Source: a virus. Taken from it: 39,041 nucleotides of DNA. The stretch is from IMG/VR virus record IMGVR_UViG_3300036444_000044, positions 1-39,041 of that record, one strand, 5' to 3'. Positions 6,925 through 14,551 of the stretch are shown here, in pieces; the first letter of the stretch is position 1, and each line of letters starts with the position of its first letter. The notes under the pieces were generated by a model. It was not told where the DNA came from. It was given only the letters and a program-made list of their open reading frames with translations, and made no database searches. The translations under genes and the position numbers were made by a program.

Positions 6925-7407
6925 TCAGGGGCGCGGCAACATCAGGGAGTCGTAGACGCGCTCGCAGGTGTTGCCGGCGACTCCCCGCTCTCCAGCAAGC
7001 CGCGCCAGATCTTCCGATCTCTGCTCAAGGCGGCCGAACACGTCGGCAAACACCATGAGGGGATCGGCGGCTGGCGGGCCTGCGGCGGCAGCGGGGGGAT
7101 TCGGGCAGGCTCGCTGGATGTAGCGGATGGCAGGCTGCTGCACCCGGCTGTCAGGCAAAGCAGCAGCATCGCGAGCCTCGGCTTGAATGATGGGTTGAGC
7201 ATCTTGGACTTCCTTTGCGACGGCCGCGGCGCGGCGCTGTTCTTCGGTGCGCTGCGCGCGGTCGGCGAGCAGCCGGGATTCCGCATCCGCGGCTCGCTGG
7301 TCGGCGGCATCTTGCTTGAGCTCGGCCACGCGCACCGTCTGCAGGCCGAGCAACGCCAGCAGGACGGCCATGACGGCTAGCTTCCAATTGGCGAGCAGCC
7401 AGGTCAT
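6925..7407 (-). CDS. Rz: Inner-membrane spanin Rz (DUF2514-like)
   Basis: A 160-aa i-spanin: an N-terminal signal anchor (WLLANWKLAVMAVLLALLGLQTV, about residues 3-25), a long Ala/Arg/Glu-rich coiled coil facing the periplasm (residues 26-75), a Pro/Ala linker and a C-terminal segment (ADPLMVFADVFGRLEQRSEDLARLAGERGVAGNTCERVYDSL) typical of the DUF2514 lysis proteins. It fuses inner and outer membranes in the last step of lysis together with the outer-membrane lipoprotein. The ATG at 7407 overlaps the endolysin stop (ATGA). A separate Rz1 lipoprotein is encoded entirely inside this gene in another frame. Confidence 0.85.
   Translation of the reverse strand: MTWLLANWKLAVMAVLLALLGLQTVRVAELKQDAADQRAADAESRLLADRAQRTEEQRRAAAVAKEVQDAQPIIQAEARDAAALPDSRVQQPAIRYIQRACPNPPAAAAGPPAADPLMVFADVFGRLEQRSEDLARLAGERGVAGNTCERVYDSLMLPRP
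6942..7202 (-). CDS. Rz1: Outer-membrane spanin lipoprotein Rz1, nested inside Rz
   Basis: An 86-aa frame wholly inside Rz. It starts at ATG 7202 with AAGGAAG seven bases upstream. The N-terminus is basic then hydrophobic and ends in a lipobox (MLLLCLTAGC, Cys21), so the protein would be lipidated and exported to the outer membrane. Residues after the Cys are Ser/Pro-rich (ARIPPLPPQARQPP), as in Rz1 proteins. The tail is longer than in lambda Rz1 and unusually basic, a consequence of sharing DNA with Rz. Lipobox, Pro-richness, ribosome binding site and location all agree. Confidence 0.82.
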   Translation of the reverse strand: MLNPSFKPRLAMLLLCLTAGCSSLPSATSSEPARIPPLPPQARQPPIPSWCLPTCSAALSRDRKIWRGLLESGESPATPASASTTP

Positions 7408-7883
7408 TTCAGCGCCATCAGGTTGGAGGCCACGCGGCGAGCCCAGCCCTTGCCGAAATTCGCCCAGGTGTTCAGGTCGGTGTAGAACTGGAGGCGCTGG
7501 CCGTTGAACCGGGCGACGACGAAGGGCCCAGCCACGCGCGCCGCGGCGACGGTGACGGCACCGATGACGCCGTCCGCGCTTGTTCCTACTGCGCGCTGCA
7601 GCCACTTGGCCGACTGCCCTGCCCCGTGGTTCACCGCAGCATCGAACACGTCGAACCTCACCGACTCGGGCAACTCGTCGGCGCGCACCGCCTCCCAATA
7701 GGTCTTGCGGTAGATCGTCTTGGCGGTCGCGACTGGAAGATCCCGCATCGGCCCCGTGTAGCCGTGAGCGCGGGCAACCACCTTTGTGACGCCCCACATG
7801 GTTTCGCCCCCAGGGTCGGCCGGGTTGTTGCTGTATGCGCCCTCGTGGCCCAGCAAGCGCTCGAATGCTTGATCAAAGTTCAT
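7404..7883 (-). CDS. Endolysin, GH108-type N-acetylmuramidase
   Basis: A 159-aa glycosidase of the GH108 family (N-acetylmuramidase with a C-terminal PG_binding_3-like part), which cuts the glycan strands of peptidoglycan. The catalytic Glu14 lies in the family motif LLGHEGAYSNNPADPGGETMWGVT; YRKTYWEAVRADELP and FDAAVNHGAGQSAKWLQRAVG follow as in other members. There is no signal peptide or SAR helix, so a holin is required for release. The start at ATG 7883 (GGAGA upstream) overlaps the stop of the lipoprotein gene by one base and excludes a ten-residue Arg-rich extension. It lies between that gene and the Rz gene. Confidence 0.92.
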   Translation of the reverse strand: MNFDQAFERLLGHEGAYSNNPADPGGETMWGVTKVVARAHGYTGPMRDLPVATAKTIYRKTYWEAVRADELPESVRFDVFDAAVNHGAGQSAKWLQRAVGTSADGVIGAVTVAAARVAGPFVVARFNGQRLQFYTDLNTWANFGKGWARRVASNLMALK

Positions 7884-8062
7884 CAGTCTTCTCCAGGAGG
7901 AACGCCCGCGCATTGGGCGTAGAGGCGGATCACTACGGCGTAGTGGTTGGCTCGCTGCTCGGCTGTCGCCCGTGTGGGCATCTCAGGCAGTGGCGGGCAA
8001 AGTCGAGGCGTGGCTACACACCCCGCGAGCAGAAGCGCGGGGAGGATGAGCGCGAACCTCAT
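7883..8062 (-). CDS. Small lipoprotein in the lysis cassette
   Basis: A 59-aa protein with a short lipoprotein signal (MRFALILPALLLAGC, lipid-anchored Cys15). Mature residues are Pro-rich at first (ATPRLCPPLPEMPT) and then a short helix with two more Cys. Both ends are locked into the operon: its ATG overlaps the upstream stop (ATGA) and its TGA overlaps the endolysin ATG. Rz1-like o-spanins have this size and Pro-rich start, yet a nested Rz1 is also present downstream. It could be a second o-spanin or another envelope protein, such as an exclusion lipoprotein. Confidence 0.75.
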   Translation of the reverse strand: MRFALILPALLLAGCVATPRLCPPLPEMPTRATAEQRANHYAVVIRLYAQCAGVPPGED

Positions 8063-8514
8063 TTGCCGGCCCGCTCTTTCAGCTTCTCGTTGGCCTTGCG
8101 AATCTCGCGATTGACGACCTCAGGCTGCACAGCGGTCGGTTGTGCCGGCAAAGATTTCCCCACCCGCGCAGCTTGGACGACCGCCGCTTTTGCGGCCTTG
8201 TCGGCTTTTGCGGCTGCTTGATCGACCTTCTCCACAACGTCACTCACGGTGCTTGCGGCGTCCTGCAGCTTGTCGGCAGTGACGGCTTGGGCGTTCGCCG
8301 CACCGTCGAGACGTTCTGTGATGTCGTCGATCTTCTTGGCGAGATCAGTGAACATCACGCGCGTGACATCCCGCTCCTGCTGCAACGTTTCCCGGTAGTA
8401 GGCCGACGCCAGCGTTCCCCCGAGCAGCGCCCCGGCAAGGACGAATCCGGCCAGCGCGAACATGGCCTTGATGTGCCCGCCGTAGTCGCGCAGCTTCTGG
8501 ATGGTTTCACGCAT
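8059..8514 (-). CDS. One-TM coiled-coil lysis-cassette protein (holin candidate)
   Basis: A 151-aa protein with one hydrophobic helix (AMFALAGFVLAGALLGGTLASAYY, about residues 17-40), then a long coiled coil (about 45-115) and a Lys/Arg-rich tail (NREIRKANEKLKERAGK). The short N-terminus before the helix and the basic C-terminus fit a type III-like holin or an antiholin, but the coiled coil is far longer than in T4-unrelated holins, so a structural envelope role is also possible. It overlaps the upstream gene by eight bases and the lipoprotein gene by four. Confidence 0.65.
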   Translation of the reverse strand: MRETIQKLRDYGGHIKAMFALAGFVLAGALLGGTLASAYYRETLQQERDVTRVMFTDLAKKIDDITERLDGAANAQAVTADKLQDAASTVSDVVEKVDQAAAKADKAAKAAVVQAARVGKSLPAQPTAVQPEVVNREIRKANEKLKERAGK

Positions 8515-8854
8515 GCTCGCCTCCCTCTAGGCGCCGGACTTCGGCAGTCAAGGTATCGATCTTCTCGTTGGCGAACTTGAGCTGCAGCGTCAGGATGCTG
8601 ACGTTGTTTTTCAGGTCGTATAGCTCCCTGACTAACGCCTCCACTCGCTTATCCGCTTCGTCGGCTCGGGTCACGGCCCGGTCTCGTTCATCCATGACTT
8701 GTTTCATCAGTTGGTCGCCCGTGCGCGCATTGGTCAGCGCTGAGTTCAGGGAGGAACTTAGGATCGGCCACAGGAACTTGTAGGCCAGGCCGAAGATGAC
8801 GACTCCGGCCCCGCCCGAAAGCCATGTGCTTGGGTTATCGAAGTCCATCTTCAT
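8507..8854 (-). CDS. One-TM coiled-coil protein (holin or antiholin candidate)
   Basis: A 115-aa protein with a single membrane helix near the N-terminus (SGGAGVVIFGLAYKFLWPIL, about residues 13-32) and a coiled-coil remainder (RAVTRADEADKRVEALVRELYDLKNNVSILTLQLKFANEKIDTLTAEVRRLEGG). It is the first gene of the lysis cassette, directly downstream of the S74 fibre gene, which is where a holin is usually found. Starts at 8854 and 8848 are both possible. With the next gene it forms a pair of one-TM coiled-coil proteins; which of them makes the membrane lesion cannot be read from the sequence. Confidence 0.65.
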   Translation of the reverse strand: MKMDFDNPSTWLSGGAGVVIFGLAYKFLWPILSSSLNSALTNARTGDQLMKQVMDERDRAVTRADEADKRVEALVRELYDLKNNVSILTLQLKFANEKIDTLTAEVRRLEGGEHA

Positions 8855-8879
8855 GGCTTTCTCTGAGGCGCGGCCCGGC

Positions 8880-9842
8880 TCACGCCTTAGCCTCTAGTGC
8901 GGCCACCTTCGCTTCCAGTTGCTGGATCGCGTGAAGGGCTACGCAAAGGTGCTCCCACACCCGCGGCTGCTTCCATGTGCCGGAGCTGTCCACCAGCTCG
9001 GGATCGATCACTTCGAGGTCTTGAGCGATCAGGCCGGACTTGTGTTCGTGCCCATCGTCATGACCAGGCTCGAAGTTGAACGACTTGAAGGCCATCGCCC
9101 GCACCTTGGCGAGAGAGTCCTGCGTGGAAGGCTTGATGTTCTCCTTCAAGCGAGCGTCTGAGACAGTCGTCCCCCAGTTGAGGACGGTTCCGGTGTCCAG
9201 GATGAGCGCGCATCCACCAGTTCCCAGGTTCTCCAACCGGACAACGTTGTTGCCCTTCTGCACGGCATAGGCCGCGGTGATGTAGCCCGGGCCGTTTGTG
9301 AACTGGCTCAGGTCCGTTGGGCGATTTGGGATCGCTTGCCAGACGGTGTAAGCGGGCTGGAAAGTGCCATCCACCGTTGGCACGACATAGCCGTTGAAGG
9401 CTTCCCAGGTCAACCCCACCACGTTACCAGTGCCGCTCTTCACGTAGCCAGCCGGACCCACACCGCCCAAGGCGTTGGCGTTGGTCGCGGTTACAGCGGT
9501 GGTCGCGTTCGTCGCTGTCGCTGCGTTGCCCGTGATGTTGATGGGCCAGTTGATCCCGTAGTCCGTAGCGTCGATCTGCAGTCGGAGTTGTGTCGTGGCG
9601 CTCCATCCGATCTTGACGGCGTTGGTTAGCTGCGAGGCTCCTGTGCCCTGCTGGACAGGGGTGTAGCCGATAGCGGCGGGCAGTGCGCCGGCAGAGAACC
9701 CCGTGCCGTCGCGCAACTGCGCAATGAAGCTGCCGTGGTAGCGCTGCTGATCGTCCAGCGCCGAGGGAGGATCAACGGCGCCATCCGGTCCATTCAAAGC
9801 TGGATTCGTGGACAGAGACGAGAGGGTTGTATTGATCGACAC
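8880..9842 (-). CDS. Tail fibre with C-terminal peptidase S74 chaperone
   Basis: A 320-aa fibre protein. The N-terminal part (about 1-80) would attach to the virion; the middle is Thr/Asn/Ala-rich (NITGNAATATNATTAVTATNANALGG), typical of trimeric fibre shafts. The C-terminal domain starts at WGTTVSDARLKENI and includes HKSGLIAQDLEVIDPELV, the signature of the intramolecular chaperone peptidase S74, which helps trimerisation and then cuts itself off before the conserved Ser. A coiled coil closes the protein. I choose GTG 9842, preceded by GGAGG at five bases, over a TTG four codons upstream. It is last in the structural block, just before the lysis genes. Confidence 0.88.
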   Translation of the reverse strand: MSINTTLSSLSTNPALNGPDGAVDPPSALDDQQRYHGSFIAQLRDGTGFSAGALPAAIGYTPVQQGTGASQLTNAVKIGWSATTQLRLQIDATDYGINWPINITGNAATATNATTAVTATNANALGGVGPAGYVKSGTGNVVGLTWEAFNGYVVPTVDGTFQPAYTVWQAIPNRPTDLSQFTNGPGYITAAYAVQKGNNVVRLENLGTGGCALILDTGTVLNWGTTVSDARLKENIKPSTQDSLAKVRAMAFKSFNFEPGHDDGHEHKSGLIAQDLEVIDPELVDSSGTWKQPRVWEHLCVALHAIQQLEAKVAALEAKA

Positions 9843-9855
9843 CGGAACCTCCAAA

Positions 9856-9879
9856 AAGAAAACCCGCTGAAGCGGGTTT
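9856..9879 (-). terminator. Intrinsic terminator inside the late operon
   Basis: On the minus strand a perfect AAACCCGCT / AGCGGGTTT stem (9860-9868, 9871-9879) is followed by a T-rich run. It lies after the ejection-protein gene and 14 bases before the S74 fibre start. Its stem closely resembles the hairpin at 18071-18095. Confidence 0.8.
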
Positions 9880-9906
9880 GTGGGAAGAAAGCACGCGCAC
9901 TAGAAT
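9878..9906 (+). promoter_or_regulatory. Promoter of the small membrane-protein gene
   Basis: TTGTGG (9878-9883), a 17-base spacer and TAGAAT (9901-9906) form a good sigma70-type promoter on the plus strand. The -10 ends seven bases before the ATG at 9913, so the transcript would start at or next to the start codon and be leaderless. The -35 sits in the arm of the terminator hairpin. Confidence 0.55.
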
Positions 9907-9912
9907 GCGCCG

Positions 9913-10026
9913 ATGAACAAGCCAGACCAATCAACCGAGAACGCGCTTGCCGCGCTGTTTCTCATCTCGCCATTCGTGGTCTGGGGTGTGAGTGCGGTGT
10001 TGCTGGTACTGTTATTCGTCCTGTAA
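9913..10026 (+). CDS. Small single-helix membrane protein (moron)
   Basis: A 37-aa protein: a polar N-terminus (MNKPDQSTENA) followed by one long hydrophobic helix (ALFLISPFVVWGVSAVLLVLLFVL) running to the C-terminus. It is encoded on the strand opposite to all surrounding late genes, in the gap between a terminator and the ejection-protein gene, whose stop it overlaps. It has its own promoter immediately upstream and no ribosome binding site, consistent with leaderless expression from the prophage. Such 'morons' often alter the host envelope or superinfection. The function is unknown. Confidence 0.6.
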   Translation: MNKPDQSTENALAALFLISPFVVWGVSAVLLVLLFVL

Positions 10027-12009
10027 GAGCCCGCCACTGATCAGCGAGCCGACTTGCCCCGCCAGAAGCGGGTTATCCAGGTAGTTCTTCGAAGCCATCG
10101 CGCGGACGACCCTTGGCGATGTGAATGCCCGAGCCATCAGGTTTGCGCCCAGAACGCCGCCGCCTGCTGCCAGAGGAATAAGCGGGCTCAATGCCCCGGA
10201 AATTGCACCCGCACCGCCGAGTCCAATTGCACCCAGCGTCCCCCTGGCGGCTAAGCTCGCAGCCGTCCCTGAAGGGTTCGCCCAGAGTTGAGAGTTCTCG
10301 CGCATGAGCGAAGTGGCACGAGCTACGCTGTCTACCGCGGCTTTCACTTCCGAGGCGTTCTTGAAACCGGACAGCAGTTCTTCTCGCGTCTGCGGCGTCA
10401 TGCGGTTCCAGTTGGTCAAGAACGTGTCGGGAGACCAGGCCGAGCCGGTGTCGTCTTGCCCGCCCGCGCGCGCTCGACCGAGCCTTTCAATGATTGTTCC
10501 CGCTGCATCGCCTCGCGCGCCTTCCGGCAGCGACTTCTTGACGGCTCTGAGGGTGCTGAGGTTGTCTTCCGCCGCTCTCGAGTACATGCGAAAAGCTGTT
10601 TCTGGGGTCTTCGCATCGGCGAGCGGCGCGACCCGGTCCATTCGACCAATCACTGCGCGGTTGTAGTCATTGGCACGGTTGAATGCTGCGGTGGCAGCGG
10701 GGCCGGTCTGTGCCGCAGCGCCACGCATATCTTCTGACAGTGCGCCGTAGAGCGGATTCCACTTGCTGCGCGGAACGTCGCTCATGATGGTGTTGTCAGA
10801 AATCTCTTGGCCCACCGCGCTGCGCAACTTCTTCACAGCCTGAAACGGCAGCTTGTCGGTCGATACGGGTTGTCGCACCGCAACTGGTGCGTTCCAAAGG
10901 CCCCCGCCTCCTTGGATCGTCGTGCCCACAGTGTCGGCATCCATGGCTCGACCGATACCGAGCATGCGCGAGTTTTGAAACATCGGCGACAAATTCGGCG
11001 CACCCTCGATGACTGGATTTAGCGTGTTGATCGCCGTCTTCGTTCGCGCAACGTTCACCGGTGTGTCTGCCGGGATCACCTCACCAAGATCGTCATAGAG
11101 CCTGGTAGTGGTTGCCGTCGTCTGGTCGCGGAAGTTCTGGTTCAGCCCCTTCTGAATCGAGATACCGCTTTCCAGGCTACCGCGATTCATGGATGCCATA
11201 TCAGCAGCGTCCTGTGTCCGATCCTGCATTCCCTGCACGACTTTATCGCGAGCGCCACGCATGATTTTGACGGCCCCTGGCGTGCTCTGGAGGAGGTTTT
11301 CCATTCCGCCGATCAGCCGGTTCCCCGAGGCGAGGCCCAACGTGGGCGAGGTGACGCCTGCGTTCTCCAGATCTTGGATGCGTTGAGCCATATCGCGACG
11401 GCCAGCCTCGCCGCCACGCACGACTCTTTGTACTGCACCGGCTCCGTAGTGTTGGGCACCAAGCGGAAGCATGCCCGCGGCGATAGCCAGCTCAGGGCTC
11501 CCGGTCCGGTCTCCGGCGAACTTGCCGGCGGTTCCGCTTGCCACGCCTAGCAAACCTTGGTTGACCGCCTGCATGGTGCTCTGCGGGCCGATCATCGCGC
11601 CGGCCACTGCCTGCCCTGCGTTCTGGATGTAGCCTCCTTCGTAGGTTGGATTCACGGGGGTCAGAACAGCCGCGCCAGGCCGGGTCCTCCGCGCTTTGTC
11701 GATCAGGTATTCACCGGAACCAGCGATAGTCTTTCGGTCTGGAATTTGCAGCCATTTTGGTGTGTTGCCTGTCAGCGCCGTCACTGGAGTTCCCAGCGCA
11801 GCCCTCCCCAGGTCCAGCACGTTCGCGACCGTATCCACCGGCAGGCCGACTAAGCGAAGCAAGCCCCGATTGCCGCCTGTGCCGAAAGCGTTAATCATGT
11901 CCACGCCACGATTGCCGGACCCCTCGTCGTCCCACTTGACCTTGCCGGCATCAATCGAGTTTTCCTTTGGCATCTCGTCCCATTGGACGGCAGCGGTGTC
12001 AATCGGCAT
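10012..12009 (-). CDS. Large internal virion / DNA-ejection protein
   Basis: A 665-aa protein with no enzymatic motif that I can see. The N-terminus (PIDTAAVQWDEMPKENSIDAGKVKWDD) contains two copies of a V-x-W-D-(E/D) element. The middle is mostly amphipathic helix (residues about 170-560). The C-terminus is Gly/Ala-rich and hydrophobic (about 590-640: GTLGAIGLGGAGAISGALSP...LAAGGGVLGANLMARAF), suitable for membrane insertion. Large helical proteins at this position in short-tailed phages are packaged and ejected with the DNA. I choose ATG 12009, with GGGAG eight bases before it; it overlaps the upstream gene by 11 bases. Confidence 0.65.
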   Translation of the reverse strand: MPIDTAAVQWDEMPKENSIDAGKVKWDDEGSGNRGVDMINAFGTGGNRGLLRLVGLPVDTVANVLDLGRAALGTPVTALTGNTPKWLQIPDRKTIAGSGEYLIDKARRTRPGAAVLTPVNPTYEGGYIQNAGQAVAGAMIGPQSTMQAVNQGLLGVASGTAGKFAGDRTGSPELAIAAGMLPLGAQHYGAGAVQRVVRGGEAGRRDMAQRIQDLENAGVTSPTLGLASGNRLIGGMENLLQSTPGAVKIMRGARDKVVQGMQDRTQDAADMASMNRGSLESGISIQKGLNQNFRDQTTATTTRLYDDLGEVIPADTPVNVARTKTAINTLNPVIEGAPNLSPMFQNSRMLGIGRAMDADTVGTTIQGGGGLWNAPVAVRQPVSTDKLPFQAVKKLRSAVGQEISDNTIMSDVPRSKWNPLYGALSEDMRGAAAQTGPAATAAFNRANDYNRAVIGRMDRVAPLADAKTPETAFRMYSRAAEDNLSTLRAVKKSLPEGARGDAAGTIIERLGRARAGGQDDTGSAWSPDTFLTNWNRMTPQTREELLSGFKNASEVKAAVDSVARATSLMRENSQLWANPSGTAASLAARGTLGAIGLGGAGAISGALSPLIPLAAGGGVLGANLMARAFTSPRVVRAMASKNYLDNPLLAGQVGSLISGGLLQDE

Positions 12010-13735
12010 ATGCGGTACTCCCATCCGAATACTGAACAACGCGCCGGCCGTTTAGCGTTCCGGTTCGCGTTACCTGTTTGGCTTGCGAGGCGCCGCCACG
12101 TGCTTCTGGCAAAGGAGCTACTTTGAAGATGCCGACTTGGCTGCTAGTCGCAGGGTTCGCGTTCATCTCGTCGAGCTTGCCCTGATGCTGGGCGTACTGA
12201 AAACGAGCCGAGCGCTCTGCTGCAGCCGCAAGTATCTTGATCTCCGCCGCAGTAAGACCATCGATGTCACCTGAGCTAGCGCGTTCTGCCAGCGCACTTT
12301 CCTTGTCGGTGATGGCGCCCTGTCCACTCATCGTTTTGCGGCCCGCAATCGTCAGCTTCGCCATTTCCTGTATTGCTACTCGAGTGTTTGCGATGCGTTC
12401 GGCATCGTCCCTCCCTGGAATGCCAAGGGTTTCTGCGATCTGTAGTCCACGGAGGCGCAACGATGCTCCCGGACCTGTCAGCGTCTTGTTCGAATCGATT
12501 GCCTGCTGGATGCGCTGGGCCGTTCCAACTGCCTGAACCGCGCTTGTCGCTTGCTCGGCACTTTCCTTCATGATGCCGCCTGTCTGGTTCGCCATGGAGG
12601 TGGCCGCAGCCTTCTGCGCATCGTTGATTGCCTGCTGCTGCGGAGACAGCTCCACCACGTTTCCAGCTGACAAGGGCGCAGCACGGACGCCAGCGCCAGG
12701 GCCGATCAGCGGAACTGGCGCAACAGCCGCCGCTTGCCGGCGCAGATCCGCGACTTGCGCCTGTAGAGCCTGACGCGACGCGGCATCTGGCACCTTTCCA
12801 GGGGTTGCAAGGTCGCGCTCGATAGCGGCGATCTCGCGCTGTGCAGCGGCGCTTATGTTCTTAGCCGCAGCTTCGTTCTGGAAGCCACCGCCGCCAGCCT
12901 GCACCCGCATTTGCGCTTCGCTCCCATAGCCCGGGGCTGCGCCCATGGGCCGCCCAGGAAGCAACGGCGCGCTAGGCTGCAGCACATCGGAGCGTGGCCG
13001 AACGACCATTTGCCCATCCGGCGAAAGCACGCGCTCCGGCTGGTAGTTCGCCGCCGAGCGGTTGCGGGCTTCCTCGAACGATCCGAAGGCGCCAAGTGCA
13101 CCCGGGGTTGGCATGACGTTCGGCATGCCGTCTTGGCCGATCAGAGTGACCGTGGACTTGCCATCTTGCGAGGTATTGAGGCTCGGCAGGAACCCTGGCT
13201 GTACGCGGTTCTTGTCGTAGACGTACCCGTTCTGGACCTGCATATCGGGCGTGCCGCGCTTGAACAGCATGTCGGCGATGCCCTTGCCGCCATTGCTGAA
13301 GTAGTCGGCAACGAGTGCATCAACGGGGATGCCGAACTGTTGCGACCATTCGGCGAACTTGCCTTGTGCAGGCGGGGGGGCATCAGGAGGGGCGCCAGCA
13401 GCAGCCTTCAGGGCAGAGCCGGCCGAAGCAGGCGAAGCCCCCGCGGCGCCCGTGGCAGCAGCGCCAGGCGCAGCACCGCCGAGGTAGTAGGCGTCCTGTT
13501 GCTGTTGGCGCGCGAGTTGCGCGCGGCGCATTGCATCCTGCGACGTGTTCTCGGCAATCTGCGACTCGAGCAGCTTGTTTCGCAGGCGCCCGTCTTTCGC
13601 GGCCTGGGCTTGGCCGACGCCTGCGGCGATGCGCTGGCCGAAGCTCATGGGCACAGGGGAAGGCCCGCCCGCGGCGAGCAGCCCAAGGCCAAGCTGCGCC
13701 TCATCAGTGGTCAAGAAGTCCAATAGGCCTGCCAT
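11999..13735 (-). CDS. Virion-associated protein, likely ejection or internal protein
   Basis: A 578-aa protein: hydrophobic N-terminus (MAGLLDFLTTDEAQLGLGLLAAGG), then a Gln/Arg coiled segment, an Ala/Pro linker (about 85-125), a central folded part and a long helical region (about 390-510). It has no recognisable enzyme motif. It follows TAAGGAG and overlaps the next, larger ejection-like protein, with which it probably works. Homologues in short-tailed phages are annotated only as structural or hypothetical, so the role is inferred from order. Confidence 0.6.
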   Translation of the reverse strand: MAGLLDFLTTDEAQLGLGLLAAGGPSPVPMSFGQRIAAGVGQAQAAKDGRLRNKLLESQIAENTSQDAMRRAQLARQQQQDAYYLGGAAPGAAATGAAGASPASAGSALKAAAGAPPDAPPPAQGKFAEWSQQFGIPVDALVADYFSNGGKGIADMLFKRGTPDMQVQNGYVYDKNRVQPGFLPSLNTSQDGKSTVTLIGQDGMPNVMPTPGALGAFGSFEEARNRSAANYQPERVLSPDGQMVVRPRSDVLQPSAPLLPGRPMGAAPGYGSEAQMRVQAGGGGFQNEAAAKNISAAAQREIAAIERDLATPGKVPDAASRQALQAQVADLRRQAAAVAPVPLIGPGAGVRAAPLSAGNVVELSPQQQAINDAQKAAATSMANQTGGIMKESAEQATSAVQAVGTAQRIQQAIDSNKTLTGPGASLRLRGLQIAETLGIPGRDDAERIANTRVAIQEMAKLTIAGRKTMSGQGAITDKESALAERASSGDIDGLTAAEIKILAAAAERSARFQYAQHQGKLDEMNANPATSSQVGIFKVAPLPEARGGASQAKQVTRTGTLNGRRVVQYSDGSTAYAD

Positions 13736-13744
13736 GTGTACTCC

Positions 13745-14551
13745 TTAGAAAGTGCCACCAGGGCCTGCGCTTGCAGCACCACCAGGAGCGCCAGAACTGG
13801 GGCCTTCTGCGGTGCCCGGCGCGCCTTGCGGACCCATCATCCATTGGTCAAAGATCGGGTGCGAGTAGCGCGGGTTCGTTCGACGATAGACGCCCAAGGC
13901 CTGCCCTTGATCGCCCTTGCCATAGATGTTGTTCGGGTCAACGCCGCCCATTGCGAAGTACTCCGACATGTCGCGATACGCCTGCGTGCCAGGCTGAACA
14001 TCCATGCCGTACTTGAATGAGCCGTAGCCGCCGCTCCCAAGGAGTCCGCCACTCGCGCTTTGGCCGCTCATGTTCATGCCGCTCAGCACATCGCCCTGCT
14101 GGATGAACTGGCCGAGCGGACTTTCTTGTGCAGCTTGGGCCGGTGCCGGATCCGGCTTGGCATCAAGGACTGACCGCTGTCCAAGGCCGCCACCGCTGCC
14201 GCCGCCCATGGCGTTCCAATCCCATGCCTTTGGACGTGCCAATGGATTGGCAGGGTCAAACCCGACCGGCTGCTGCTGCATCTGCCCCAGTAGGCTCGGC
14301 ACGAGGTCGCGCATGTAGTCGCTCTGGGCATAGCTGTTGTCGTAGGCCGCTTGCTGCTGGGGGCTGAAGGGTTGCGCTTGGTAGCGGCCCTGCATCTCAA
14401 TGCCTTGGAGGGCATTCGTGAGAAGCCACGGCTGCAATGGCGCCCACGGTTCTTTGCTCTGCGTCTGTGTACCAGCGCCGCCGCCACTGTCGCTTTCCAG
14501 CATCGAGCCTGCAAGGCCGATGCCAGCACCTACCACTGCCCCCCAGCTCAT
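13745..14551 (-). CDS. Gly/Gln-rich virion protein
   Basis: A 268-aa protein that begins with a hydrophobic glycine helix (MSWGAVVGAGIGLAGSML), continues with a Gln/Tyr-rich part and contains a more ordered segment (YGMDVQPGTQAYRDMSEYFAMGGVDPNNIYGKG). The end is Gly/Ala/Pro-rich and probably disordered. The start overlaps the cupin-like gene (ATGA). Low complexity and position between tail and ejection genes suggest a minor virion protein. I recognise no family. Confidence 0.6.
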   Translation of the reverse strand: MSWGAVVGAGIGLAGSMLESDSGGGAGTQTQSKEPWAPLQPWLLTNALQGIEMQGRYQAQPFSPQQQAAYDNSYAQSDYMRDLVPSLLGQMQQQPVGFDPANPLARPKAWDWNAMGGGSGGGLGQRSVLDAKPDPAPAQAAQESPLGQFIQQGDVLSGMNMSGQSASGGLLGSGGYGSFKYGMDVQPGTQAYRDMSEYFAMGGVDPNNIYGKGDQGQALGVYRRTNPRYSHPIFDQWMMGPQGAPGTAEGPSSGAPGGAASAGPGGTF

